Part shown: one piece after another, positions 32,647 through 45,588 of the stretch
Layout of the letters: the number at the start of each line of letters is the position of its first letter
Numbering within the stretch: the stretch's first letter is position 1
Assembly: GCF_000002985.6 (NCBI RefSeq)
Contig: NC_003280.10
Span: 1,798,001 to 1,862,000 of the forward strand
From: Caenorhabditis elegans
Lineage: Eukaryota; Nematoda; Chromadorea; Rhabditida; Rhabditidae
Direction: 5' to 3'
Length of the DNA stretch: 64,000 bases
Position numbers and translations under genes: made by a program
The notes under the pieces: generated by a model
Seen by the model: only the letters and a program-made list of their open reading frames with translations
Told to the model about the DNA's origin: nothing
Database searches by the model: none

Positions 32647-33732
32647 ATGCCCAATTCCTGCAAAGAGTTTGTGATAAGCGAAAATGTTAAAAATATCTCG
32701 CGATTTGTGAATGGAGAGAACTACTACACAAACTTAGAAGACCGATTCAATATTCCATGGTTTACTAAACCAAATATTATTTTCAACGGAGTTAAACATG
32801 TTTCAGGCGGATTAATATCAAGAAGATGAGTGGGAATTTTGAATTTTACCTGCGCTGTGAAAAAGAAGAATGTGAAAACAGAAAATGGTCGATTGAAACT
32901 GAATATACATTGAAATTGGTGTCACACAATGGGAAAAGTTTAAAGAAAAACTCGAAGGACACATTCGAAAAATTTACAGGGCATGGATGGAGTAAATGTA
33001 TTAGTTGGAAGGATCTCGAAAGTGATTATTTAGTTGATGATAGTATCGTGGTTGAAGCACATGTTAAGATAATAAACAGTTTGGGTTAGTTATCATTGAA
33101 TTCAATAGTCATAACTTTTGTCTATGCTCCATATAGTGTTTGAATTATTTCATCCGCAAAAAACTATTTACAGATTCTCCGTGCACTGAAACTGGGGTCC
33201 AGAAAACTTTTCTGTTGAGGCACACCGTTCAAAATGTTTCAAGCATTAAAGAAGGAGGTATATACACTACCAAAGTAGAAACACATTACAATATTCTTTG
33301 GTTAGTTATTTAAAATCAATACTCCTGAATAGTTTTGTTAAATTCAGGGAAATGAACATAGAGAGAAAAGAAGGGTTTTTTGGATTCTATCTACAATGTG
33401 AAAAAAAGCATTTTGACAGCAAGAACTGGTCTATTGAACTGGAATATGCTCTCACATTGAAGTCTTCAAATGGCCAAAGATTGTCTTTTACGGCATCACG
33501 CACGTTTAACGAGCCTGCTAGTTACGGTTATGATAAATTCATCAGATGGGATGACATGGAGAGAAAGTATGCGATCAACGACAGTATCATAATTGAAGCT
33601 CGAGTCAAAATTATAAAAATGACTGGATTTGAAGAGCGGCCAGCTGTTGGAAGACTATCTGGAACTTTAATTCCAGTAGGAGATCGGGAATATTCAATGG
33701 AAGAATGGATGGAGTTGGCGTTTGGATGTTAA
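32647..33732 (+). CDS. Double MATH-domain protein 2
   Basis: Exons 32647-32759, 32807-33084, 33174-33300 and 33348-33732, 300 residues, with the same four-exon plan as its neighbours. Domain 1 carries SKCISWKDLESDYLVDDSIV; domain 2 carries FIRWDDMERKYAINDSIIIE and the tail EYSMEEWMELAFGC. Identity to genes 1 and 3 is high in both exons and introns, so the array is recent. TGTTTCAG lies 8 bases before the ATG. The upstream region is a full copy of the family's spacer, so this gene and gene 3 should be regulated alike. All splice sites are standard and no lesion is visible. Confidence 0.9.
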
Positions 33733-33779
33733 TTTTGTAACTTGTAACATGTAAATTTGTTCAACAATAGTTTCTAGTC

Positions 33780-34352
33780 CCTAATAAAATCATTTCAAAC
33801 TTTACAAAAATGTGGATGTAAAAAATACTTACAGAAATAACTTCATGGTGCTGATTTTCCTTATCAATATTGAAAAGTATGCCAGTATATTTTTTCTCAC
33901 AGTTTATAAAACTAATAAAGAGAACGGAGCAGCCTCTCAACTACTTTAAAGTACGGCTCTGAAAGTCAGGAAACTCAGAGCTCCAATGTAAGCAGTGTTG
34001 AGGAAAGCATTTTGACTCATAAGACTTAGCATACCTTGAAACATTAAAATGCCATCACAGAAAAATTTTCTCTATGCACTGATAACGAGCATAATGTTTG
34101 CTGGTTTGTCCAATTCTTTCCACTGACTGAATCATATCGATTTTATTGCTACTCCTTATTCACATTTTGCTCACTTTTATTTTTTAGTGATGAAACGAGT
34201 TCTGATTTTTTACGCCTAATTTTATTTTTACATTCGCTTTTTTCTATTTCCCACTTTAGTGTTCACAATGCTCTTTTGTTTTGATTTAATTATAATATGT
34301 AGTAACTTTGCCCGAAAAAAGTAGTCAAAAATCAACCTTTTCAGTACTCATA
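33780..34352. repeat. Spacer, copy 2 of duplicated MATH upstream region
   Basis: Homologous to 32100-32646, differing by small indels and substitutions. It includes the AATAAA of the gene before it and the presumed promoter of the gene after it. Confidence 0.75.
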
Positions 34353-35436
34353 ATGTCCAATTCCTGCAAAGAGTTTTCAATCAGCGAAAATGTAAAAAAT
34401 ATCTCGCGATTTGTGGATGGAGAGAGCTACTACAACAACTTAGAAGACCGATTCAATATTCCATGGTTAGTTAAACGAACTATTTTCGAACTCACTTTGA
34501 AGCGTGTTTCAGGAGAATGACCCTTGAGAGGAAAAATTATCAGTGTGGTTTTTATTTAAGATGCGAAAAAGAAGAATGTGAAGCCAGAAAATGGTCGATT
34601 GAAACTGAATATACATTGAAATTGGTGTCACAGAATGGAAAAAGTTTGATGAAAAACTCGAAATACACATTTGAAAAGCCGAAATCATATGGTTGGATTA
34701 ATTTTCTCAGTTGGAAGGAATTGGAAAGTGATTATGTAGTTGATGATAGTATCGTGGTTGAAGCACATGTTAAGATCATAAACATTTTGGGTTAGTTATC
34801 ATTAAATTCAAAAGTCCTCTGTCTACTTCATATTGTGATTGAATTATTTCATCCGCTTTAAAAACAACTAATTTCAGATTCTCCGTGCACTGAAACAAGG
34901 GCCCAAAAAACTTTTCTGTTTAATCACACTGTTCGAAATATTTCAAGAATTAAAAAAAGAAGTAACTATTACACCAATGTAGAAACACATTTCAAAATTC
35001 CTTGGTTAGTTATTTAAAATGAATACTCCTGAATAATTTTGTTAAATTCAGGAAAATTCAAATTCAACGAATTAATGGATTTTTTGGAGTGTTTCTACGA
35101 TGTGAAAAACAACGATTTGATAGCAAAAGCTGGGCTATTGAAGTGGAATATGTTCTAACATTGAAGTCTTCGAATGGCCAAAGATTGTCATTAACAGGAA
35201 CTACCACGTTTAACGAGCCCACTGGTTACGGTTATGAAAAATTCATTCGATGGGATGATATGGAGAGAAAGTACGCGATCAACGACAGCATCGTAATTGA
35301 AGCTCGAGTCAAAATTATGAAGATGACTGGATTTGAAGATCTGCCACCTAATGTAAAATTATCTGGAATTGTAATTCCAGTTGGAGATCGGGAATATTCA
35401 ATGGAGGAGTGGATGGAGTTGGCGTTTGGTTGTTAG
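34353..35436 (+). CDS. Double MATH-domain protein 3
   Basis: Exons 34353-34465, 34513-34790, 34878-35004 and 35052-35436, 300 residues. Domain 1 begins FSISENVKNISRFVDG and contains LRCEKEECEARKWSIETEY and SWKELESDYVVDDSIVVEA. Domain 2 contains LRCEKQRFDSKSWAIEVEY and FIRWDDMERKYAINDSIVIE, and the tail is EYSMEEWMELAFGC. It is intact, with a TTTTCAG 9 bases before the ATG and AATAAA shortly after the stop. Its second domain differs most from those of its neighbours in the 5' part, suggesting that gene conversion has not homogenised it completely. Last of the tandem set; the next gene is on the other strand. Confidence 0.9.
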
Positions 35437-35626
35437 TTTTGTAGTGGAGTGTATGTGAATTTGTTCAGATTTTTTGTTTTTTTTCTGTTTTTTCTAACCC
35501 TAAATAAAATCATTGCTCAAATCAGTGGTCATGAGAAATTCAAGAAAAACAGTTTTTATTCATTTTTATATTGTCAGTGCAGTAAAAAAAGAAGGATTGT
35601 ACGAGTTTCTGCGTACTAGAAAACAA

Positions 35627-37783
35627 TCATCTCCGTGAAACACGTTTGAACATAAATTTTTTTGCTCTTCGATAATATCGAATTTGAAGATCCTCCATAC
35701 TATATGTGTAGGGAAAAAACCAAATTTCAGGTTGATCGGATGATATACCGTCAACTCTGCGAAACGGAACTCCCAAGAAGTTCTCTTCGAATATTATGTC
35801 ATCGACATCTGTCTTGTAGAGCTTGGCTTTGAATTGACGGAAATTGGTAGACAATAAGAATTTCTGAAAAATGTTCAATGATGCATACGCAAACCAGCAT
35901 TGGGGAGTTTATAATTAGATAGAATAGTTTAACTGACCTCTTTCAAATATAAGACATCTTCCAATGTAATTGAATATAAAAATATGTCAACTTTTGAAAA
36001 ATGAACCAACTTCTCAAGATCACATTCCACTTCGAAACTTTGTATCTTCAACTCATCTGCATTTATCCATTGCTGTAAGCATATTTGCCCTTCAATATGT
36101 CCTATGGTTCGGGATGTCACCCAGGGAGTCGGTTGAATTTCAATTGTTTTAATTGCAACGGGATTCAAATTTTGTAGTACTTGCTCCGCTCTTTTCAAAC
36201 TAGACGTTGTTATATTCAGTTTCTCTACTGGAATCAAAGCGCCACGTAAGAAGATATATTTATTAAATATTTCAACAAACTGATCTTCACTCAACTTCCA
36301 ATCTTCGATTTTAGTATTACTATAATTCACCATTTTCCATGGCTCTGAAGTGATACAAAGTTTTTTCAAAGTAGATGTTTGATGCTTCAAAAGTTGAATC
36401 AAATCGTCTGAGAAACTATTAATGTCCGCTTTGTACTTATAGTTCAACGAAGGAATGTTACTTCTATCTGTACCAGGAGTATTATATAAAATTGTTGTGT
36501 CATTGTTTCTGCCAAACAATTCAACCAATATGAATCCAGGCCCAACAGAAATTTTCATTGCCACCAATTTGGGGTCCGGCTTGAGAAGATCAACACAACG
36601 ACGACTTCCACTAAAAACTCTACGAAGCACTACCCTGAAACAAGGAGATTGTTTTTCTAAAAGTAAGCAAAATCACTTACAATTCAGCAAAATCGAAATT
36701 TTGAATAATTTTTTCCACAATCAACCGATTGGACAGACATAACATTGCAGACTTCACTTGGGTTTGAGTTGAAAAATCAATTAGTAGAACAAATGTCCCA
36801 CTTTGCAAAGTTTAATTCAATCCACTGTGTGACAATCACTCACCCTTATATTCCTCTCCTTTTTCTTATCGGGTAATTTATAAATAGAAATTGTCTTCAA
36901 GCAGGGAATGTGTACAAGCTTGAATTCATTTCCAATCAATCGAACTTGCTCGTCAGATTTATTAATTTGCTTTTCACCAATCACACTGTCCAATAATTGT
37001 TCTATGACGTGTTCGTTCAAATAGTAGTAGTTACCACAAAAATATTTCGAACACGGGGAGTTGGAAAACATCTGCAACAGTTTAAAATAGACTAGGCTTT
37101 CGATTTTCTCACGTTACGTTTACAAGCGCTCGTATGTCATCTTCAGAAATGTTCGAGATTGGCATTGTTACTTCTTCAAAGTGGGTGAAATTTTTGAAAG
37201 GTATGTTAACAAAAAAACCTCCAAGTTCAATTTTACTTAAACTTTTCCAATGATCCATATTCACAATACTTTCAAAATCAAATATCTCTTCAGAATGATT
37301 TAAATAGTGGATGCCCAATTCTTTCAATCTGTTTGGATTAAAATATGATAATACTGAACGCAGTTGAGAGACATTTAGAAATTGCAAATAGAGTGAGTGG
37401 ACATAAATGGGACTTTTTGTTGTTTGTGAATGAATCTTAAATTGCTCACAAACTCGATTGACAGTATCGACTTCATCCACATCACCAAATCCATAAATTA
37501 TCCGAATTTTCAAATCTTCCACAAATTTGGCTTCTGACAAAATATTGAACAAGTCCTCACATGCCATATCAATGTAGTTTTTGTCTTTTACAAGTCTCTT
37601 GTTGTATTCTGTTACTTCTATTAGTGTATCATCTTCTTTATCACTATAAGATATGTAGGTCTTGTTCAAATAGTTTGCAAATTTTAGTCCAAGCTCCACA
37701 CAATCCTCCGTTGTCACTAAAATTGATAATTCCCTTATAGCGGAATAGTTTAAGACTTGCAACAATTCAAATGCATATGACAT
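35627..37783 (-). CDS. FTH / F-box / FTH protein 1
   Basis: Five exons: 37783-37118, 37071-36844, about 36751-36681, 36634-35938 and 35863-35627, about 632 residues. It consists of an N-terminal FTH unit (RSVLSYFNPNRLKELGIHYL, MDHWKSLSKIELGGFF), an F-box in the middle split by an intron (LSNRLIVEKIIQNFDFAEL then VVLRRVFSGSRRCVDLLKP), and a second FTH unit ending PEIWFFPYTYSMEDLQIRYY. The architecture is shared with three neighbours. Exon 3 lacks a good acceptor: where paralogues have TTTCAG this copy has only AAACCCAAG/GTGAAG, so correct splicing is doubtful. A TTTTCAG lies 6 bases before the ATG. It is one of a head-to-head pair with the next gene. Confidence 0.75.
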
Positions 37784-38511
37784 TATTTTCTGAAAACTTG
37801 CAAGTTAGAGAGATAATAAAAGTACTGTGCAAAGAAAGCAAGAGATGTTGAAGTATGTGCGGACTGAATAGTTTAGGGGTATGGATTTTTCAAACAAAAA
37901 TTCAAAAACATATGTTCCGTTAAAAATTGGTTGACATATGACAGAGAAAGTTAGAAAATAAATCAAAAATGCCACGTGGCACGCAATTGTGAAGAATGAC
38001 TTAATTATTGGATCATGTTTTTTTGAATTTTTGTTTAAAAATCCACATCGTGCTCCAGAGGTAATTATGTTAACAGCTAGCAAGAAATTATGCTAGCTGG
38101 TAAAAATAAAATTGATAAACATTAGGAAGAAAATGATGACCGTGAGACACCTCTGATAATAAAAAACGTACATGACACAAAAAGTGAACATAGGTTTCAA
38201 AGAGAATAAAACTATATTTTTTGTTAGAATAAGAAAATATTAAACTCAAATTATGCAAAACAAAAAAGCAGAAAAATAATTCTCCTACGTCTCAAAGTAA
38301 TGTGCAACATTGTTTACAACTTTCTTTCACTATTCTATGCCACCCTTATCAGTTAACATTTTTGAGCATATGAGGAAATTGATTTCTTGCTAACTGTTAA
38401 TTTGATTTGCTCTGGGTTTTAATATATAATTCCTAGCTGTTGCTTCATTTTTACAGTAGTTTGATCATTTTCTCTATAATTTCTTCCTAATTTCTAATTT
38501 TTCAGAAAGAA
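37784..38511. promoter_or_regulatory. Divergent intergenic region of FTH pair 1
   Basis: 728 bp between two head-to-head genes. Minus-strand 38083-37805 is open for 92 codons with hydrophobic content, but the equivalent region of the second pair is not conserved as protein. I take it as the shared promoter region. Confidence 0.5.
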
Positions 38512-41500
38512 ATGTCATATGCGTTCAAATTGTTGCAAGCCACGAATAACTTTACTATAACCACATTAAGCGTGAGGTTCCACTGCAGGGAGAACCACGT
38601 AGATCTCGTATTGGATTTTGAAAACCATTTCAAGCTATCCAAAGTTACTTATACATTCAAGGAAGAAGACACACTGGTAGAAGTGACTGAATACAATAAA
38701 TTGCTTGTGAAAGAAAAACACTACATTAAAGTAGTGTGCGACGATTTGCTTTATATCTTGAAAAATGCAAAATTTGCGGAAAAACTAGATATTGGAATAT
38801 CGTCTTTTAATGATGATGAAGAAAGTGTGGCAGCGGTAAATCGTATTTATAAGCAATTTCGCAATCGATCAGAAACGGCAGAAGGAGCACTTTTTGTGCA
38901 CTCACTCGGTCTCCAGGTCGAAAATGTCTCTCAACTACGTTCCGTTTTGCCATGCTTCAATCCAAACAAATTGAAAGAATTGATTATCCACAATAAAACA
39001 ATCCGAGAGAAGACAATCGATTTTAGAGATATTGTAGAAACCGATCATTGGAAGAATGCAACACACATTAAATTAGAAGGTGTTTCCGTTCCATTTGACA
39101 ATTTTAGCCATTGTGAGGATGTAAGAATACATGCGTCAAAAGTTTCTGCAAATGACATACAAACTCTGGTGGAGGTAAAGTGTTCATTCAGAACCTCATT
39201 TTATATTAGGGGAAGGAATAAGTTTTGTCGTTTTTTCTCAATTTTAATTTTTTCTCGAATTTTTTTTCTAGTTAAATAGAAGACTGTTAGCAATGACAAG
39301 CCTATCAGTATCAGCCTCATCAGGCTCCTTCAAGAATATTTCCAGCTCGAAACTATGACAACAAAAAAAAATTTTTTTTTTCGATTTTTTCGAATTCGTT
39401 GTGAAACCAAAATGTTAATATGCCCTGATGTATTAGACAGTTAGTTAAATACATTTGTGCAATAACAGCTCCAGGCGCCCTCTTTTGGTAGCGCTATATA
39501 TATTTAAAGTGCCAAAAATGCTTGCAAAAATGACTTTTTTAACTTTGAGCGGCTCTAACTTGAGGCACGTGAAAGATACAAAAAAGTAATCAATTACAAC
39601 ATTAACAAACGTATCAATAGCTACATTTTATTAGTTGATCACTTTTTTGTATATGCACTGGTTGCTGAGCTACGATGAGTTTTAGTGGAGCTGGTCCAAT
39701 TTTTCAAAATTCCTTTCTTCTCACTTTATGACCCGTAACTCCAAAACCAGTTGACCGATCGAAAAATGTTCAACTAACAAAACTTTTATCTGTTTAATAT
39801 AAACATTTCACATTTTAAAATTTTTTAATATCTCTCTTGCTGACAACGATATGAGTCATTTTAGGAAATGTGTGAAAATTAAAAAAAAAATTCCGAAAAA
39901 ACAATCGAAAAAAATTGAAAAGAAATTTTTTCTGAGATAAACCTCTAAATATTTTTGAATATGAGTGTCTACCTGCTGACTGAAAAATTGCATACGTTTT
40001 CGCTGATCTGCGTTACTTTTTGGGGGAGAAAAATCCAAATATTGAACAATTTTCCTATTTTTTCAAAACTACGTGTTTTATTTTTTTGATGGCTTTTAAC
40101 TTTGCAAACATAAGTAAAATACAAAATGTACAAATGATTACATGTTTATAATAAACAGATAAAAATTTTGTTAGTTGAACATTTTTCGATCGGTCAACTG
40201 GTTTTGGAGTTACGGGTCATAAAGTGAGAAGAAAGGAATTTTGAAAAATAGGACCAGCTCCACTAAAACTCATCGTAGCTCAGCAACCAGTGCATATACA
40301 AAAAAGTGATCAACTGATAAAATGTAGCTAATGATTCGTTTGTTAATGTTGTAATTGATTACTTTTTTTATCTTTCACGTGCCTCAAGTTAGAGCCGCTC
40401 AAAGTTAAAAAAGTCATTTTTGCAAGCATTTTTGGCACTTTAAATATATATAGCGCTACCAAAAGAGGGCGCCTGGAGCTGTTATTGCACAAATGTATTT
40501 AACTAACTGTCTAATACATCAGGGCATATTAACATTTTGGTTTCACAACGAATTCGAAAAAATCGAAAAAAAAATTTTTTTTTCGTTGTTACAATTTTGA
40601 GCTGGAAATATTCTTAGAGGTGTCTGATATGGCTGATATCGATAGGCTTGTCATTGCTAACAGTCTTCTATATAACTACAAAAAAACATTTGAGAAAAAA
40701 TTAAAATTGAGAAAAAACGACAAAACTTATTCCTTCCCCTAATAATTTCAAAAAGTTACAGATTGCCTACAAAGGCTCAAGTCTTCGTTTCTTTTATGTT
40801 CGCTGTGATTCTTTTGACGAAGACGTTACTGAACAACTTTTGGACAGTTTAATTGGAAAAACGCAAACTAACAAGTTTGGGAAACCAGTTCGATTGATTG
40901 GAGATAAACTCGAGTTTGTACACAACCCCACCTGGAAAACAATTGGTTTATTCGAATTATCTGATAAGAAAGATGATGAGAGTATGGAGGTGAGTCCCCC
41001 CCTCCAGTTCGCTTGAACTCGCAATTTGATTACAGGATTTGACTACCACTGTCACTGGATCATCTAAAGCCGCAACGTTGTGTTTTTCCAACCGATTAAT
41101 TATGGAAAAAATTGTGAAACATCTTGATTTTTTTGAGATGTGGGTGATTTTGCTTTACTCTTTGAATAAAACTCGTCGTTTCAGGGTAGTTCTTCGTAAA
41201 GTTTCTCGAGGAAGTCGCCAATGTGTTGAGTTTTTTAAGCCAGACCCTCAATTGATGGCAATTAAAATTTCTGTGAAACCTGGGTTTATATTTCTCGAAG
41301 TGTTTGACAGAAGCGACTGCATAACAATTTTATATTCAGCTCCTGGCTCAGATATTGAAGAAAGTACCTTTACATATACGGAACATAAATCGGACATTAA
41401 CAATTTTTCAAGCGACTTGGTTCACATTTTAAAAAATCAGACGTCTGCTTTGAAAGAACTTCATGTTACGTTAGAACCATCGTGTGGTTGGGATATGGAT

Positions 41501-42210
41501 TTTATGGCAGAACAACGTTCCATTTTATCTGATTGGCAGTTGAGTGGAGATCAATTTATTGAAACGTTGAATAGAACTTTCTTCTCGTGTGGCACCTTGT
41601 TTCCAGTAGAGAAGTTCATTTTGACAACAATATGTTTGAAACAAGCTGCGCTAACACTTCAAAACGTAGATCCCGTTACATTAAAATCAATTGAACTTCG
41701 ATCAAATTCATTTCTAAATATTGTACAACCCTTTGATGACCTCGCAAGCTTGGAGCAATGTAAAAATGCAGATGAATTGAAGATGGAAAATTTTCGAGTG
41801 CAATGTGGTCTTGAGAAGTTGATTCATTTTGCGAAAGTTGATATAGGACTATATTCAATTTCCCTGGAAGATGTCTTATATCTGAAAGAGGTCAGTTTAA
41901 TTATTTCAGTTTTTTTCATTGCAAGTTTAAGGCTTGGTTAAAAATGTTTTAAACTTTTCAGAAATTCCTAATGTCTTCCAAATTCCGCCAGTTTAAAGCG
42001 GCGTTTCATGAAACTGATGTCAATAATTCAATTTTCGAAGTTAACTTCTTGGGAGCTCCACGACGCAGAGTTGACGATATTACAAATGTTTCAGAAGGTC
42101 AACCTAGTGTGTGGTTCTTTCCGTACGCAAGAACTATGGAGGATCTTCAAATTCGATATTATCGAATGCCAAAATTATTCATGTTTAATCGCGTTCCAAG
42201 ACAGTTTTGA
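38512..42210 (+). CDS. FTH / F-box / FTH protein 2
   Basis: Exons 38512-39174, 40762-40989, 41036-41139, 41185-41890 and 41962-42210 give 649 residues with all phases consistent. FTH 1 (residues about 150-297) has RSVLPCFNPNKLKELIIHN and TDHWKNATHIKLEGV, and closes with LEFVHNPTWKTIGLFELSD. The F-box (about 305-350) reads FSNRLIMEKIVKHLDFFEM then VVLRKVSRGSRQCVEFFKP. FTH 2 (about 490-649) has LEQCKNADELKMENFRVQ and ends VWFFPYARTMEDLQIRYYR. The F-box should contact SKP1-like proteins; two FTH units could bind one large or two different substrates. Intron 1 is 1.6 kb and almost entirely a foldback transposon. Paralogues have a short intron there, so the insertion came later. Confidence 0.85.
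39206..40742. mobile_element. Foldback transposon, Tc4/Tc5-like ends, in intron 1
   Basis: A 1.54-kb palindrome has ends TTAGGGGAAGGAATAAG and about 600-bp arms, about 90% alike by eye, around a roughly 330-bp centre (39815-40145). The flanks fit a TA duplication, or a TNA one if the end is GGGGAAGG. The terminal bases recall C. elegans Tc4/Tc5, which are also foldback-type. Landmarks present in both arms: GACTGTTAGCAATGACAAGCC, GCTCCAGGCGCCCTCTTTTG, GGAGTTACGGGTCATAAAG. No transposase ORF. It is inside the intron of an apparently intact gene. Confidence 0.8.
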
Positions 42211-42479
42211 TGGCTACCAACTAACTTTGTTTTTTTTTTCTGACAATAGTTTTTAATTCATGCGTACAGTTTCACTATTAAATACAGTTCCAAATGTGTT
42301 GTTTATCATCAAAATTCCAAACAAACTGAATATTGGAAAATACATGTAACCTGAAAATATACAACAATTGTGATGGAAGAGTTCTTAGTTTAAAAAAAAT
42401 CAATTTATTCAATAAAGAAATAGTACCGTTGGAGGATGTCCAAAAATGTGGCATGGATTTTCTGCGAGTTAGAAAACAA

Positions 42480-44936
42480 TCATCTCCGTTGAACACGCTT
42501 GAACATAAATTCTTTTGCTTTCCGATAATATCGAATTTGAAGATCTTCCATACTATCTGGGTAAGGAAAAAACCAGATATCAGGTTGGCCTGATGATATA
42601 TCTTCAACTCTGCGGAACGGAGCTCCCAAGAAGTTATCTTCATATATTGAGTCATTGACATCTGTTTCTGAGAAGTCGGTTTTGAATTGACAAAAATTGG
42701 AAGATGATAGGAGTTTCTGAAAATTCATAATCAGTTTCAATGCACAATCTTGGTTATTTTCGTATTATTAACCTACATTAACATTATTTTAACTTATAAA
42801 CTCTAATGTGTAGAATAATTTTGTTTTTTTTTAGAAATAAAGTGTGTCTAATCTAATTATCATGAATATTTTGATGCTATTTTATTGTATTTTTCTAAAT
42901 TGTGTTTCTTATATGTGCGCAAGTACCCAATAATGCAGCATTAAACCTGTAATAAGAATGTCATTTGAAAGAATTCAACTAACCTCTTTCAGATATAAGA
43001 CATCTTCCGATGAAATTGATCTTAACCTTATGTCAACCTTTGAAAAATGAACCAACTTCTCAATATCACACTCCACTACACAATTTTCTATTTCCAATTC
43101 ATTTGCATTTCTCCATTGCTCCAAGCTTGCGAGGTCATTAATTGACTGCACATCTGGCACAGAAAACTTGTTTAATTTGGTTGAATTTGAGTATGGTAAG
43201 ACGGAACGAGAGACATCTACTGATTGCAAACAGGCTTCCAAAAAAGACATTGTTCGAAGTGCAATTGTTTTTATTGCAACAGGATCCAAGTTTTCAAGAA
43301 TTTGCGTGGTTCTTGTTAAACATGTTGTTGTCAAATTTAATTTCTCTACTGCAAGCATGTTGTCACGTGAGGAGAAAGTTGCTTGAAACATTCCAATAAA
43401 CTGATCTACACTCAACTGCCAATCTTCCATCTTCGTAGTATTATAATAATTACGTTCGTTCAATGGCTTTAGAGTAGCACAAAGTTCTTTCAAAGCAGTC
43501 TTTTGATTCTTCAAAAGTTGAACCAAGTCGTCTGACAAATTGTTAATGTCCGCTTTGTGATCAATTTTCAAAAAGGAAGTGGCTACACGTGTACCAGGAT
43601 ATTTATATAAAATTGATGTGTTATTGTATCTGCCAAACACGTCAACTATTATGTATGCAGTTTTCATCGTAATGTTCATTGCCACCAATTTGGGGTCTGG
43701 CTTAAGGAAATCAACACAACGACGACTTCCACGAGAAACTCTACGAAGCACTACCCTGAAACATACGTCGTTTGTTTCTAAAAATGAACAAATTGGGCTG
43801 GACTTACAATTCAGCAAAATCAAAATGTCGAACAATTTTTTCCATAATCAGTCGGTTGGATAAACATAACATCGCTGATTTTGATGGCAGACTGGTTAGT
43901 ACTTTAGAAGTCTGAAATAGGAATTTGTGTAGAGTCAAAATTGAAAAACTAAATTAAGCGTCGATGTACATAATTTACAATAGTTTATCAATTACCTACC
44001 TCCATACTCACATCGTTCTTATCAGAGATTTTATAAATATAAATTGACTTGCAAAACGATTCGTGGACAAACTCGATCTTATTTTCAATCAATCGAACTA
44101 GTTTCCCAGACTTATTTATTTGCTGTTCACCATATAACTTGTCCAAAAATTGTTCTGTGACGTGTTTGTTCAAACAGCTGTAGTCAATATGAAAATGTCT
44201 CGAACTTGGGGAGATGGAACAAATCTGCAACTGTTTCAAATATATTGTTTTTCAGAATTGCTCACGTTACGTTCACAAGCGTTTGTATGTCATCTGCTGA
44301 AATACGCTTGACTTTCAATGTTACATCTTCGCAGTGGCTGAAGTTTTCAAAAGGTATGTTAACAAAGAAACCGTAAAGGCTAATTATCTTTGCATTCTTC
44401 CAATGATCCATTTCCACAATACTTCCAAAATCTAATATCTTTTTAACCCGTTTAAAATTGAAGATTCTCAATTCTTTTATACTGGTTGGATTGAAAGATG
44501 TTAATATGGAATGCAGCTGAGAGACATTTTCAAATTGTAAATGGAGTGAGCGAGCATAAATTGGATTTTTTGTCGTTTGTGAATGATTTTTAAACTGTTC
44601 ATAAACACAATTCGCAATTCCTACGGTTTCCTCATTGTGGTGGTTGTATCGTATACAAATTTCGATATCTTCCCCAAATCTGGCATTTGTCAAAAAATGA
44701 AATAAGTCTTCGCGCGCCACATCAATGTAGTTTTTGTCTTCAACTAGCCGCTTGTTGTATCTTGTTACTCCTAATAGTGTATCCTCTTCTTTATAAATAT
44801 AAAATATATTGACCTTTTTCACAAGACTTTCAAATTTTAGTCCAAGTTGCACAAAATCGTTCTTTGACGCGAAAATTGTTAATTCCCTTATAGCGTCATT
44901 GTTTAAGACTTGCAACAATTCGAATGCATATGACAT
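42480..44936 (-). CDS. FTH / F-box / FTH protein 3
   Basis: Exons 44936-44271, 44224-44000, 43911-43808, 43755-42984 and 42716-42480 give 667 residues. It has the same order as its neighbours: FTH 1 with HSILTSFNPTSIKELRIFNF and MDHWKNAKIISLYGFF; F-box with LSNRLIMEKIVRHFDFAEL then VVLRRVSRGSRRCVDFLKP; FTH 2 with RSVLPYSNSTKLNKFSVPDV, LEQWRNANELEIENCVVE and the ending DIWFFPYPDSMEDLQIRYYR. Exon 4 is about 70 bases longer than in paralogues and retains the classic FTH strand RSVLPYSNS that the others lost, so this copy may be nearest the ancestral form. A TTTTCAG stands 6 bases before the ATG. The frame is also open upstream of it, but splicing argues for the ATG at 44936. Confidence 0.87.
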
Positions 44937-45588
44937 TGCTATCTGAAAAATTGAAAATTTAGAGAGATAATAGCAGGAAAGAAAATATTTAAAGACTGTA
45001 AAATATATCAAATAGCATACAAATGTAAGCAGGCAGAAGGTTATGAATATCGATCTCTTCGTACGCTCAAAAGTGTTTACTGATAAGGGGACTGACTTTT
45101 TCATGACAATAGACAACCACGTGAAAATCTGATAAGGACTACATTTGGTTGAGGTTGTATTTTTATTTGTATTTTTTAGAGTTATAATGCAAAATCGGGC
45201 TCCGCTATAATGGTAATATTTATTATGCTGTAAAGCAAATTTTGCTTTTTTCTTTCTAATTTAAATTATTTTATATTTTCTAGAATATTTCCTCAAATAA
45301 TATTTGAATAAATAATCAATTATTTTTACATTTTGTCATTGTTACACATATTTTATTGAACTTTGCTTGAACTAGACCAGCATCCTGCGTACATCTTCAT
45401 TATTATTAAGGTTCCTTTTTTTACAGCCCCCAACATACTACGCACTTGAATTTAGATTTGTTCTTACAAGTTTTTGCAGGAAATTCAAAAATTCTGGAAA
45501 TTAGAAAAATATTCCAGAACCTTTTGGAAGACTAAAAAAAATCTTGAATTCTCTGAAAAGTTCTAATTATCTAATTTTTCAGAAATCA
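44937..45588. promoter_or_regulatory. Divergent intergenic region of FTH pair 2
   Basis: 652 bp between head-to-head genes, AT-rich, with no gene. As in pair 1, both start codons directly follow a TTTTCAG acceptor. Confidence 0.5.

Noticed and set aside
37805-38083. 92-codon hydrophobic minus-strand frame in the divergent promoter
   Set aside because: Not conserved as protein in the equivalent region of the second pair, which shows only a partial resemblance in another context.
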